The notes under the pieces were generated by a model. That model saw only the letters and a list, made by a program, of their open reading frames with translations, was not told the origin of the DNA and searched no databases. Shown piece by piece: positions 37,355 to 49,700 of a DNA stretch of 64,000 nt (positions within the stretch are counted from its first letter, which is position 1; each line of letters starts with the position of its first letter). The stretch spans positions 1,426,001-1,490,000 of the forward strand of contig NW_026515543.1 in NCBI RefSeq assembly GCF_014898815.1. Direction: 5' to 3'. The position numbers were made by a program, and so were the translations under genes. Source of the stretch: Panonychus citri (lineage: Eukaryota; Arthropoda; Arachnida; Trombidiformes; Tetranychidae).

Positions 37355-40300
37355 ATGGAATTACTGGTTGAAAATTTACCAAATATTCGGGTTCCAGCTC
37401 TTGGAGATAAAATTTTCAAAGATGAATGTGTCTACAGTTATGATACACCGGTAATTACCTTGGAATCTTTCAATTAATTAGCAATTTTGTTTGATTGAAA
37501 TTAATGTCCATTGATTAAAGATCAAGATACATTTTAGTCTTTAATTTCTTCAATCATTGGAATGATTATTCTACTTCTCAGAATTGATTGTTTTCTCTTT
37601 CTCTCTGTGTGTGTTCTCGCCTTTATGTTACTTTTTCGCATTTTTTTACTAACACTCTTTTTTACTCTTTCTTTTCTTTCTTTTCTAGGAATCCGAGGAA
37701 GGTTTATATGTTTGTATGAAGACATTCCTTGGTTTTAGCGCTAAATATGTCAATCTTCACTATGAGAAGACAAATTCAAGAGTTTACCTTAAATTGAAAC
37801 GAATCAAAATCCATGTGAGTCTTTAAACCACATAACATGTTGAAGAATTTAAGATTTTCTTCACCCTCTCCTCTCTTTCTTTCTCTTTTTCTCTCTTATT
37901 TTACTCAAAGAGAGAAAAGAAAAGAAGGAAAAATCTTAGTATCTATTTAATTTTTCTATATTTGTATGTTTTTATCCTTTTCTTTTCACTTTTTGTATAT
38001 TCTAAAGGAGCCAAGTGAAACCGGTGATGGTGAGCAACCAAAGAAAATAACTAAACTCGCCATTGGAATTGAAGGTGGTTATAACCCTGGGGGCGAAGGT
38101 AAATTCTCTTACCATGAGCAAAATGAGATTGTTGTGCTTCCTCAATATGAAAGGATCCCATTGCCTAATGAAAATCTACCTGATAAGGTAAAAAATTCAT
38201 TTTCTTTTTCCCTGTTTTCTAAATTCTCATATAAATATTAATTCCACTTTATCTCAATTTTCATTTTCTCTAAAGGTTTTAGCTTGTGTTTCTAGTATAC
38301 TTGCTTCTGATTCTGCTTTTTTATCTGAAGAAATTAACTCTCTCAGTGGAACTTGGGATGGTGAGAAAAGGCAAATAACCAAACATGCCTACAACCTTCT
38401 GCAATTGGATAATGGAGTAAAAATCCCACCGGAAGGATGGAAATGTGAAAAATGTGACCTTAAAGATAACCTTTGGTTAAATTTAACTGATGGATCAATC
38501 TTATGTGGTCGATCATTTTTTGATGGAACCGGTGGTAATAATCATGCTGTTGAACATTATCAACAATTTAAACATCCTTTAGCTGTGAAACTTGGTACAA
38601 TTACTTTTAATGAGGATAAAGTATCAGCCGATGTGTATTCGTATGATGAGGATAACATGGTTGAAGATCCATTATTACCTCAACATTTAGCACATTTTGG
38701 TATTGATGTAAAAGCTTTACGTAAAACTGAGAAAACAATGTTAGAATTGGAATTAGATTATAATCAGAGAATTGGTGAATGGGCTATTATCCAAGAATCT
38801 GATGCTAAATTAATACCAATCACTGGTCCTGGTTTAACGGGTATGGTTAATTTGGGTAATTCGTGTTACCTTAATTCGGTGATGCAGGTTATCTTCTCGA
38901 TTCCAGATTTTCAGAATAAATATCATGATAGGAATATCTTTTGTGAATCACCTTGCGATCCAACCAATGATTTTACCACTCAAATGGCTAAACTTGCTCA
39001 TGGTTTACTCTCTGGTGATTACAGTATACCCTTACAGCCTGGTAACGAAAATTGTATCGAACAAATTGGAATTAAGCCAACAATGTTTAAAAATTTGATC
39101 GGTCGTGGACATTGTGAATTTTCAACAAAACGTCAACAAGATGCACATGAATATTTTCTTCATTTGGTTAACATTATCGAACGACATCAAACCGGTGGTG
39201 CATCTTCCAATCCCTTGGATAGTCTCAAATTTGAGATTGAGGAAAGAATTGAATGTAATCAATCACATAAAGTTTCTTATACAACTAGATCAGAGTATAT
39301 CTTGTCACTACAAATTCCGTTGAACAAAGCGTTGAACAAAGATGAGGTTACCGCTTACGAGGAGAAGAAAAAAGCTTCCGGTAAAGATGATAAAGTTGAC
39401 CTTGTCCGATATATTGTTCCCCTTGAAGCATGTTGTGATACACTGATTGAGCCGGAGATTATTGAAGATTTTTACTCTACAGCAATTAACTCTAAAACAA
39501 CGGCTTCCAAAATAACCAAACTCCGAACCTTTCCAGACTATTTAATGTTACATATCAAAAAGTTTGCCCTTGATACTAATTGGGTTCCTAAAAAGTTGGA
39601 TGTTTCCCTTCAAGTACCCGATGAGATTGACATTTCTCGTCTTAGAGGTCGAGGTTTACAGGAAGGAGAAGAGCTTCTTGATGATACTGTTCCCGCTGGA
39701 GCAGAAGGAGGAAGTGGATCATCTTCCCAATCACATCAACAATTGAATTTACCCTCATCTCAATCCACATCGCATAAAATTTGTTTAGACTCAAATCACA
39801 TTGAAAGTTTAAGAGAATTTGGATTCTGTTTGGACGCTGCTAAACGAGCCTTGGTTCGGACAAATAATACCGGTGTTGAGGCAGCTCTTAATTGGCTCCT
39901 AGAAAATCAAGGTAATCCCGAAGTGAATGAACCTTTCGACGAGGATGTCGGATTACAGCCACAAAAGCCGAAATCATCTGAGGGTTCATTCAATTTCTTT
40001 GTTCCTGATTCCAGTGCCTTGGATTCGTTGATGAATATGGGAATAAGTCGAGATAGAGCAACTCGTGCACTTAAAGAAACTGTAAGTTGATTTTCAAAAT
40101 TTAATCTTCAATCTTAATTGCAACTTTGATTATTTTCTTTTCACTTACACAATCATTTATCTTTCTCCTTTCTCCTCTAGAACAACAGTGTTGAAATGGC
40201 TATCGATTGGATCTTCAGTCACGACGAGAATGAAGATGAAGTCGGTTTAATGCAAGTCGATGCTTGTAAAGTACCCGATCTTTTCCCTATTGAACCAGTC

Positions 40301-40516
40301 AAACCACCGAGTTCACCTCGACCTCTTCGGGATGGCGGTGAAAAATACAAATTAATTGGTATTATCAGTCACATGGGTAACTCACCAATGTGTGGACATT
40401 ATGTTTCACACATTCTTAAAGATGGACATTGGGTCATTTTCAATGACAATAAGGTTGCTATCTCTCAAAACCTACCCAAAGATCTTGGTTATCTGTATTT
40501 ATATGAAAGGATTTGA
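37355..40516 (+). CDS. USP5: Ubiquitin carboxyl-terminal hydrolase 5 (isopeptidase T)
   Basis: Cysteine protease that disassembles unanchored polyubiquitin chains from the free C-terminal end. Five exons, all introns phase 0: 37355-37450, 37689-37814, 38008-38187, 38276-40081 and 40181-40516, giving 847 codons (human USP5 has 858). Domains in order: cryptic N-terminal UBP-like domain; ZnF-UBP with CEKCDLKDNLWLNLTDGS and NNHAVEHY; catalytic Cys box GNSCYLNS with Cys at about residue 331; two UBA domains inserted in the catalytic fold (GFCLDAAKRAL and MGISRDRATRAL); the His box MCGHYVSHILKDGHWVIFND; and the ending DLGYLYLYERI. All catalytic and zinc-binding positions I can recognise are present. 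The start Met is chosen because LPNIRVPALGD aligns with the USP5 N-terminus. Confidence 0.96.
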
Positions 40517-43500
40517 TCAAATTTCTCAAACCATCAAATTATAATCTCTCTCCACTCTCCTCATCCTCCATCTTTGCCCTCCTCCACTTCCACCTCTTCA
40601 CCTGCGTGTATTTGAATTGGCAACAAAAAAAATCAACTCTAATTGTTCAATCAAATCAATTATCAGAAGCATCTTTATATTTGTCTCATATAAAAACAAT
40701 ATAACACATCCAACCAACAACAACAATGATAAAACAAAACAAAACTCACTCTCACCCGAAATAATTAATGCTAATTGTCAAATTAATCCTTTTTTTCTCG
40801 CCTTTTCTATTCAAATTGTAAACATAACTTACACATACACACACACATATACAATTGTTTAATTACTAATCAATGACTATTTTAAAATGAAAGGTTATTG
40901 ATTCATCTGACAAAATAAAAAAGAAAATCAAAAAATCCATATAAAGCGAAATGATCAATTACCTCTAATCAATTTCCACCGAAATTTAATTAACAAGGAA
41001 AATGAATTAACCTTTTTTATTTTTTACACAAGAATAAAAAAACGAGAGAAACACTAATCATGATTAAATTGTTAAAATTAATTCACTGAATTGAATTAAT
41101 ATCAAGTCAAGGTAAACAAGTTCCTATGAGATCAGATAATCTGGTAAATGAATGGATCAGGTTTAAAGTGATTAAAGATTAGTAAATAATTACTAAATCT
41201 GTTGATTTCTAATAGCAAATAAAAATCGATTCAAGGTTGTCTAGTAAGTTAATTAACTCGATTGTAAATGTAATCATAATCAACGTAATTTAAATGATAA
41301 TAAACAAAATGCTCACCAACATCTCAATACTATTTGGGTGTTAACCAACCATGTCAACCGGTTAATCAACGAATCAACTTGATTATTCTGGTTTAATTGA
41401 TAATCAACTAATAATCAATGTTAAATAAATGATGATAACAATTAACAAATTGTACACAAAAAGATAAACAATTTGTAACTTCAACCAACTAATGATAACT
41501 TTTGAAAATAGTTCATTGAGAAAGTTGAGTAAATTTCAATGATTAATTTTATTTGTAATAATCATTTGAATTGAATGATGATTCTTAATCATTTCAATAA
41601 TATAACAATTAAAGTACAAAAGGATTAATAGTGATGAATACAAGATTAAGATGATGACACTAAATCCATTGATTAAGAGTTTAAATTGTTGTTGAACCTG
41701 AAAAATGAATTGAAATGTAATATACAAGTTTCTCAATGGATTAGTAAAGATGGTGAATTGTGAAATAATAGTAATAGTAGTTGACCACACCCGAGAGAGA
41801 ATTAATCAATTGTCTAACCAAATGATTAACCATGAGAATGATAATGAAGAAGAAAACGTTTTTCCATTGACAATTAACAAATGAACGAAATTGAATTAGA
41901 TTTATTTTCGCCATTATTTCAATATAACCTTCTCATGTTTGACTAATCCAATGTTCAGTGTTCAATATCAATGAAATTCAATCTCACAATTTATAAGAAA
42001 CAGTTAAACCCAGTTGATTGTTATTGTAACAGTTTCATGATCATGACAATTGAAAAATCATATAATCAGCAATACGATGATATTGAATAACTGAATTAAC
42101 TGTGAATCCTTTTCATATAATAATAAGAATCCACAAATTATCAGATTAGAAACAAAATTCAATTCAAGATTATCAACATTTCCCGATTATTATCATCACC
42201 ATGAAGATGATTAATTCTGTCTGATTGTTACAATATTTAAATTGTTGTAAATCTCAATGAACCGATTAGACTCTTGAAACTCAAATTTAATGACAATTTA
42301 AATCTCAATGTTGATCTTAACACACAACTAATTATAATCCAATGATTATAATACAGATTTGTTATCGGTAACAATTAATTCATATTCAGAGCATGCAGAT
42401 GATATTATTTACCTTAAATACGTGCCAATAAATGATAACAATTAACACCATCATCATGATCATCATATAATTAGCTAAATTGTTGTTGTTATAGTTTAAT
42501 CATGTAAGTGTATCATCATCATTATCTAAGTGTTTTCATTTATTAATAGTTATTACGTTGATTTGTTTAACTAAATCAGTGAATATTTATTAATAATAAT
42601 CACTTGATTTCTCATTGATTTAGTTTACCTTATTGTTTACTCAACAATATTAAACTTAATTGTTAACAATTTGTTATTCAATCAGCTATCATCTTAGTGA
42701 CATTCAATGACAGTTTTCATGATTATTGTGTCAGTAACAATTAACTCTTTGATATGAACTTGATTGTTGATTCATTTTGATTGTGGCTAAATTGTGTTTA
42801 TCCGCAATCAGATTAACAGGAGATTAGTATTATTTTTTTTTTCGTTAATCAATACAATCAAAAAAAAAGTTTGTCTTTTCAATTGTAACCAAAAGGTAAA
42901 AGTTCAGGTCACAACAGTTAAATTAACAGGAATAGTGGAGATTTAAATCTAATTGTTAATCCAATCGGCAATTTAACTAATCTGCTTTGGAGACATAATT
43001 TAGATTAGATTGTAAGTGAAACGATTAATCAGTGAACTTAATGATTACCTTTTAGATTAAAGGTACGAACGAAACGAAACGAAAAAAATCGTGGGATAAA
43101 CAAATGAAGAGAATTTTTATTTTCTCTCTTTTATTATTAATTAATCTTCGAGGTTGAAGGTTACTAGTTATTGTTTTCCTATTAAAACATAAGAAAAAGG
43201 TGAAAGGTCAAGGAGTTGACCGTTCATATGGAGAGAGAGAGAGAGAGAGAAAATTTGAAGGAAAACATTTGGATTCCCGCGTTAATCTAATGGCTCCTTT
43301 TTCTTGGTTTCTCATCATCATCCTGATTTACTATGGAAGAGAAAGAAGATGATGATGATAAAAAAGGAAGAAAAGTTAGACAGATGAAAGAAAGAGAAAC
43401 GAGAAAGAGAAAAGAAGAAGAAGAATAGAGAGAGAGAGAGAGAGAGAGAGAGAATTTTCTTTTTTCGTGACGATGATGAACAGGTTTCTCTTTCTTCCTC

Positions 43501-44112
43501 TCTACTGTTTACCTTATCTTCTTTCTTTTTCTTTTTCTCTTTCTTATCTTCTCTTAGAATGATTTGTAAGGCATTTTTGTTTTCTTAGAGAGAAGAAGAA
43601 AGAAAGAAAGAAAAACCTTCATAAGGGAAGAGAGTATGAAAGAATCGGACTACCTGTAGAAAGAGAGTAACATGTTTCAGCGGCGTTAGAACGTTTCTCT
43701 TTCTTTTCTTTCTTTTTTTCTTATTTTTCTCTTTCTCTCTCTCTCCATCTTCATCTCTCTCTTTTTTTTCTCTCTCTCTCCATTTCCATTCTCTTCTACC
43801 AACACAACCAACTTACTCTCAATACTTTTCTCTCTCTTGTTGTTTGTTTCTTTTCCAACTTCATCCCATGTTTACATTCACCTAAACACTATGGTCATCA
43901 ACTGTAATTAATTGAAACGGTAGGTCATCTAATCTAACATCTAATTTAAATTGTAACTAAATTGTTCCTCAATTATCTGGATCATCAACAACAAGAACAT
44001 CATTATAATTGAATCGCCATCATCTTAATATCTTTTTCCATTCATGTTTATTTGTTTCTCTCTGCAATTACCTTAATCTCTTTGGTGTTTTCTCATTGTT
44101 TCACTAATTTAA

Positions 44113-44144
<32 letters not shown>

Positions 44145-44967
44145 AACTTTCTCCCTTTTAATTTAATTGTAATCTACTTCTGTCAACACAAATCTAAACC
44201 ATTAACCCGATACAATTAAGATTTTGTCTACTTGTGTGTGTGTGTCAATCAAGACTCTCATTAACTTATGCTGGTTGTTGATTCACCTTAAGAAAAAGTG
44301 TCGACTTTAAGATTAATGTTAATCGTTGTCGGTGTTTACAGTTAATTTATTTCCGTTTTAATCGTTACCTGTTTTAGTGGCTTTTCCCTTTTGTCATTTT
44401 CTTTTCTCTCTCTCTTGATTGTTGATAATCTCATCTTCTCATCATCATTTCATCATTTGTTTCTTTTTCTCTCTCTCTCGCTTTTGTTTTTCTTTCCATT
44501 TTCTATTCTCACTGTCAATTCAAATTCTAATCAACTTTTTTTCTCTCTTCTTCTTTTCCTCATCATCTTTAGACTTCAGCTGATTATTAACATTCAATGG
44601 AAAACATATAATATCCTCTTCCTCTCATCATCATCATCATCATCTTTTTTATATCAATAACGTTTGAAGATAACAATACATACTCATGGTGAATTGAATG
44701 ATAATCAACATGGATTTATGCTCAGATACAAGTTCACTTGTTAATCTCAACTCTCATGATAATCTTATCATGAATATGAAAAGATAACCATGTAATTCAA
44801 CCGATTGGATTATATTGTCAAAAAAGTGCTCTTTTCTCAAGTGTCTTTAATTTTATTCTCATCCCTTGTAATCGTAATTCTTAATCTTCAATGTGATTCA
44901 CAATTTCCAAATCAATTCCAAAGTGATTATTGCTTGGATTATTCACCCACCACCACCAACAACAACA
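40517..44967. other. Gene-poor AT-rich tract, left part
   Basis: No supportable coding sequence in 4.4 kb. From about 43.2 kb on, the plus strand turns strongly purine-rich (GAGA, GAAAGA to about 43.66 kb) and then pyrimidine-rich (CTCT, TTTC to 44.6 kb). This is the kind of sequence seen around 5' regions and may be the regulatory region of the gene whose candidate first exon follows. Confidence 0.55.
43427..43453. repeat. (GA)n microsatellite
   Basis: About 13 GA units. A second GA tract of about 20 bp is at 43230-43250. Confidence 0.92.
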
Positions 44968-45163
44968 ATGAGAACAATTAGAAAACAATTATCATTATTA
45001 TCGGTGTTAAATTCACCATTACCCTCATCATCATCATCATCTTCATCTAAATCACCTCCATCTCCAATGATAACTATTAAATCATCATCAACGTTAATCA
45101 CAATATTAATTTACTTTCTATTGGTCAATCACATTAAGCCAATCCTATGTGAACCTAATCGAG
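44968..45163 (+). CDS. Candidate 5' coding exon with signal peptide (gene continues downstream)
   Basis: Open frame from MRTIRKQLSLL (44968), or more plausibly from the Met at 45067, MITIKSSSTLITILIYFLL, followed by VNHIKPILCEPNR. It ends at CGAG/GTGAGT, a consensus donor. The second start gives a textbook signal peptide with a likely cleavage near Cys-Glu-Pro, so this looks like the first coding exon of a secreted or membrane protein with a very long first intron. The following exon was not found with confidence; it may lie beyond the window. Ser and Pro homopolymers in the longer version come from TCA and CCA repeats. Evidence is only the donor and the hydrophobic leader. Confidence 0.4.
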
Positions 45164-45928
45164 GTGAGTGATTATTTGCATGTTTGACCCTCCCAACGAT
45201 TATCAATTAATCATCATCTTTGATTAGTAATACAATCTCGCTGTTGAGAAACAATCAAATCAAGAAAATCATTCAGTTACAATTTAGACAGAGAGAGCGA
45301 AAAACAATCAAATCAATTGTCAAGAATATGAAAAACATGAAGAAAACTATTCAATTCTGTAAAAACATTTTCTCTCTCATTCTCTGTTTTCTTACCTATT
45401 TAATGACAATTAACTAACCATTTATTCATCATGATCATCATGATACAATCAACAAGACGATTAATGTTTACAAAATTCAAGTTCATCTATTCAATAATTA
45501 ATTGACCTCAAAGTTATCATGTTGTTGTTGTTGTTATAATATCATGAGTTGAATCGTTGAAATGATAACGATAATGATGTTGAAATGGTTTCCTGATGAT
45601 TCTGGTTGATTGTGTTATACACACACACTCGTATTCACATCACCTGAATTGCGTGTTATTTTGTTAGCGTGTTGAAAATGGTCATCAGCATCATGTTAAC
45701 TGTTGCTGGACTCTGACCAATTCTATTCATCATCATGCTTATCACCATCATGATGATGATCATCTTAGAACGTTCAACTTGATTTGTTTTGATTCCTTTA
45801 CAAGAAAATGATGGTGAAAAAAACACCGAATTGATAGTAATAGGTATCTTCTTATTTTCCTCATCCTCATCCTCATCTCTCCTTTTTTACTCATCTTATT
45901 AGTAACCTGAGCCAAAATTTTCTCTTCC

Positions 45929-45953
45929 AATCATCATCATCATCATCATCATT
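45929..45953. repeat. (ATC)n microsatellite
   Basis: Eight ATC units. Similar ATC/GAT tracts lie near 44625-44645, 46003-46021 and 54010-54031. Confidence 0.9.
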
Positions 45954-46703
45954 TCACTTTTCTATGTCTTTTCATTGTCTTTACCTGAGTTTCCTCACCT
46001 TCCTCATCATCATCATCATCATTACAAACTTAATGAAACTCAAATAATGTGAAACCTAATATATTGATCAGAATTTTCATTTTATCTCTTCTATTACTTT
46101 AATCTCTGTTTAATTTTTTGATTGTTAATCTTTATTTATTTCTCTTGATTGTTAGTTAATCTTCAGTGTGTAAAAAAATTTCCTCATGGTTGATTTTCAA
46201 TAAATCTCATTGATAAAACAAAAAAAAATTCTACACCATTAATAGTTCAATAGCTTTTGCTTATTTCCATGGTGAGATTAAATATTTCAAGAGAGAAACA
46301 GAGATGATGATGATTTCTCTTATTGTTCTGATTGGATGAAGAGAGAGAGAGAGAGAGTTAATTTTATTATCACCATGATGATTATCATTATGATGATTAT
46401 CTATCATATAATCATAATGTTCATCATCTCTATTGGATCATTGGTTTTATCCTCTACCTGTGAATCTGATGACAATTTTTTTCCCAAAAAAAGTGATCAA
46501 CTTTTTTTTTCTCTATGTGAATATTAATCATTAAACCTTTAATGTTTCTGTCACTAATTTTGTTAAACCAATATAATCCATCATCTCCCTGAACACATAT
46601 TAGTCTAATAATATTGTTATTTACCTGATTTTTTTTCATCATGATGATTTGCTTGAAAGATCAGGTAACTTTTTCTCTCTCATTTAGAAATTGTTTATCT
46701 CAA

Positions 46704-46705
<2 letters not shown>

Positions 46706-46752
<47 letters not shown>
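46706..46752. repeat. (CT)n microsatellite
   Basis: About 23 uninterrupted CT units, the longest simple repeat in the window. Confidence 0.95.
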
Positions 46753-46756
<4 letters not shown>

Positions 46757-49700
46757 GTATTTAGGATCAGATCTTTTCTTTTTTTTATTCGATAATATAT
46801 TATATCCAAAAGGAATCCTGAATTTCTGTAGGTAGTATAGTAGCTGATATTTTCTATTTCTGTTCAGAAGCAGGTTTTTCTTTCTTTAACCAAAGATACA
46901 TCATCTTCTTTGAATGAAAGCAAAGATGATGAGGATGAGGATGATGGAGGCAAAAGAGAGACTGCGAGAGAGAGAGAGAGAGAAACATAATCAAGACTAA
47001 AGGTTATCCTAAGGTTACCTGTGGGTTGGTCTACTCTCTCCACTCCCTTGCAGGTAACTCGACTCTCTCAACCTGGAAAACTTTGGGTTAACTTAACATT
47101 CCTATGCTATTAGTTACCTTACCAAATATTGGTCCAGACCTGGTTGGGTAAGGTCTCTCTCTCTCTCTTGATTCTTTTCTCTTCCTCTTCTCTTTCATTT
47201 TATTCTTCCTTATCATCCATTTTTCATCTACTACTACTCTATGTATATGTTTACCTTGTTTACCTCAAGGTTTTTTTTACCTTGTTTATTATCATGAAGA
47301 TTAAGTTAACCGCCAAAAAGTAAATGAACCAACAAATTACTTTAGCCTATTAACTGTCAGTGATTTTTTATTATTCTGTTTATAAATTTTTTCCTCTCTC
47401 TAATATTAATAATATAATACCAATGTCATGGTAATTGAGTTGATTCAATTGAACTTTTCATGAATCTTTCAATCATCATGTTATATATTTCATTTCAATG
47501 ATCTGGATGATAATGATATTAATCCTATTGTAATAATTTGTAAATTGTTACCCTTACAAATTTTACCATGATTGTAATAATTAAATTGTGTTACTAAAAA
47601 TTAACTAACAACTAATCACACTGATAACAATTGTATTACTAATAATAATAACTAATTAGATTTTACTATCAACTGTAATTTAACAATAATTATTTCGGTA
47701 AATGTAAATGTAAATCATAATCAACTGCTTCTAATCAGTATATTAATACATTCATGTACTTTGAATTAATCACAATTAGTAGGACAATTTAGTCCAAATC
47801 AATATTAATCACCAACTAATATCATCTTCAAGTTTAACATGAAAAATGATTCAATATATTGATACAATATAATCAAAGGCTCAACTTTAATTGTAGTTGA
47901 TTTGATTCGTAATACAATCAGTTGATTAATATTCAAACCCAAATCAGGTTAGATTAATGAAAATTAATCTGGTTTTTCAGGTTAAATTTTAGGTTTTTTT
48001 TTCATTATCATTAAAAATCAACAACGATGATTAACTTGTCAACATGAAGGTGAAATAATGAACAATTTAAATTAATTGTATCGATTTAAATTTTTTTTTC
48101 TCAATAATAATGTTACAATCAATTAATAGATCAGGTAACTTAGTAAATTGTAAATCAACCTTAATGATTAGTGAAGCAATTCAATTGATAATTTCAACAT
48201 ATTAATCATATTAACATATCAATTTCCGGAAGACAATCATCATGATTATAATCAGAATCATTATCCCGAATCAATAATCAATTTCAATAACTATTAATTA
48301 CCTTTTCTTATAATAGTTTTTTTAAAATAATATTTACAACAATTAATATCTTAAGGTCAATATAATGTTTCCCAACGGAAACATTGATTGATCTTAATTG
48401 TGATTAAATCATATTAGTGACGATGGTCAAGATTAACGATTTTCTTGTCACCGATATTGTTGAGGTCAGTTGATCAGAATTGTGATATTTAAGGTCATGA
48501 TTAGAATCTAATCTGATGATTCTTAATGTTAAGGTCATCGAGATATTTGATTATAATTAACTGTCACCAAAGACTAATCAGAATTATCAAATTTTCTGTA
48601 ATTACAATTAACAATTTCTTTCAGTTTTATTTCTGGTTGGAAGAATTTTCTTTTTCACTTCTCATTTCTATCTAATCATTTCAATCTAATATCTATTGTT
48701 ACTGTTAAATTGTGAAAATCAATTAAATTTATGATTTCATTTGATTTTAATTGTTAAAGAAAGAAAGAAACAATTAATTAATTGTAAACTTTTTCCCTAA
48801 CACTATTGTTTTCACTTTATGGTTAATGGAAAAGTTCAATGTTTTTCTTGATTGTGATTAATTGTTTACCTGTTGATTTATATATTACAATGGTTAATTA
48901 GTATTAGTAGATTAAATAAATTGTTAGACCTTTCATCATAATTACTCTTGCAACAACAAATTAATTACCAATTAAAAGGGTATTTAGTTTGATTGGGTTA
49001 ATTGTTGTGGACAATGTTACCATCAGTTTAATCAACTAACTAACACTTTGATTGGAAATTAATTGTTCATTAATAGATTATCAGTAGGTTGTTACTATTG
49101 ACAGAGAATAGAAAATTGAATCAAATCAACTAATTGTGTAATTCAATCAATAAATCACTTTTGATTGTCGTCCTAAAATCAAAAAGTACCAATCAAAGGA
49201 AACAATTTTTCAAAATCAATAGAAAAACTAAATTTCATTTCTAATGATAATCATGATGATGAATTGATTAGAAGTTATGAAAAAAAGTTAATCTAAATTG
49301 TTAAATGTTGAGAAAATTGATTGTTGGTGAATAATAATAATAGAATTGGTGAGAAGACAATTAACTTTTCTACTCTTATCCAATCAACAAGCAATTTATT
49401 GTTTGATTTGATTTTCGATGTTGATTTTTTTATTGAAATTATTGATCTTTGTTACTGGTCAACCTTTTAGTTAACAGGGTTACTCAGTTTTTATGTCAAT
49501 CAGTCAATTGATTTTACTATTACGATCTACCTGATGATGGTCAGTATGATGATGATGAATGAAACCAAAAAGGTTTCCAAGTGATGGTAATAAATGTAAA
49601 TCAGTCAAAAAAATGATTCAATGAGAGTAACAAAAATAGTTTCCAATTCCGGTTAACTGTTAAACTAAATATTCATAAACATCATGGTGATTAACATACA

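Noticed and set aside
44391..44660. 89-codon ORF with hydrophobic runs
   Set aside because: Low-complexity product of TTC/CTC and ATC repeats.
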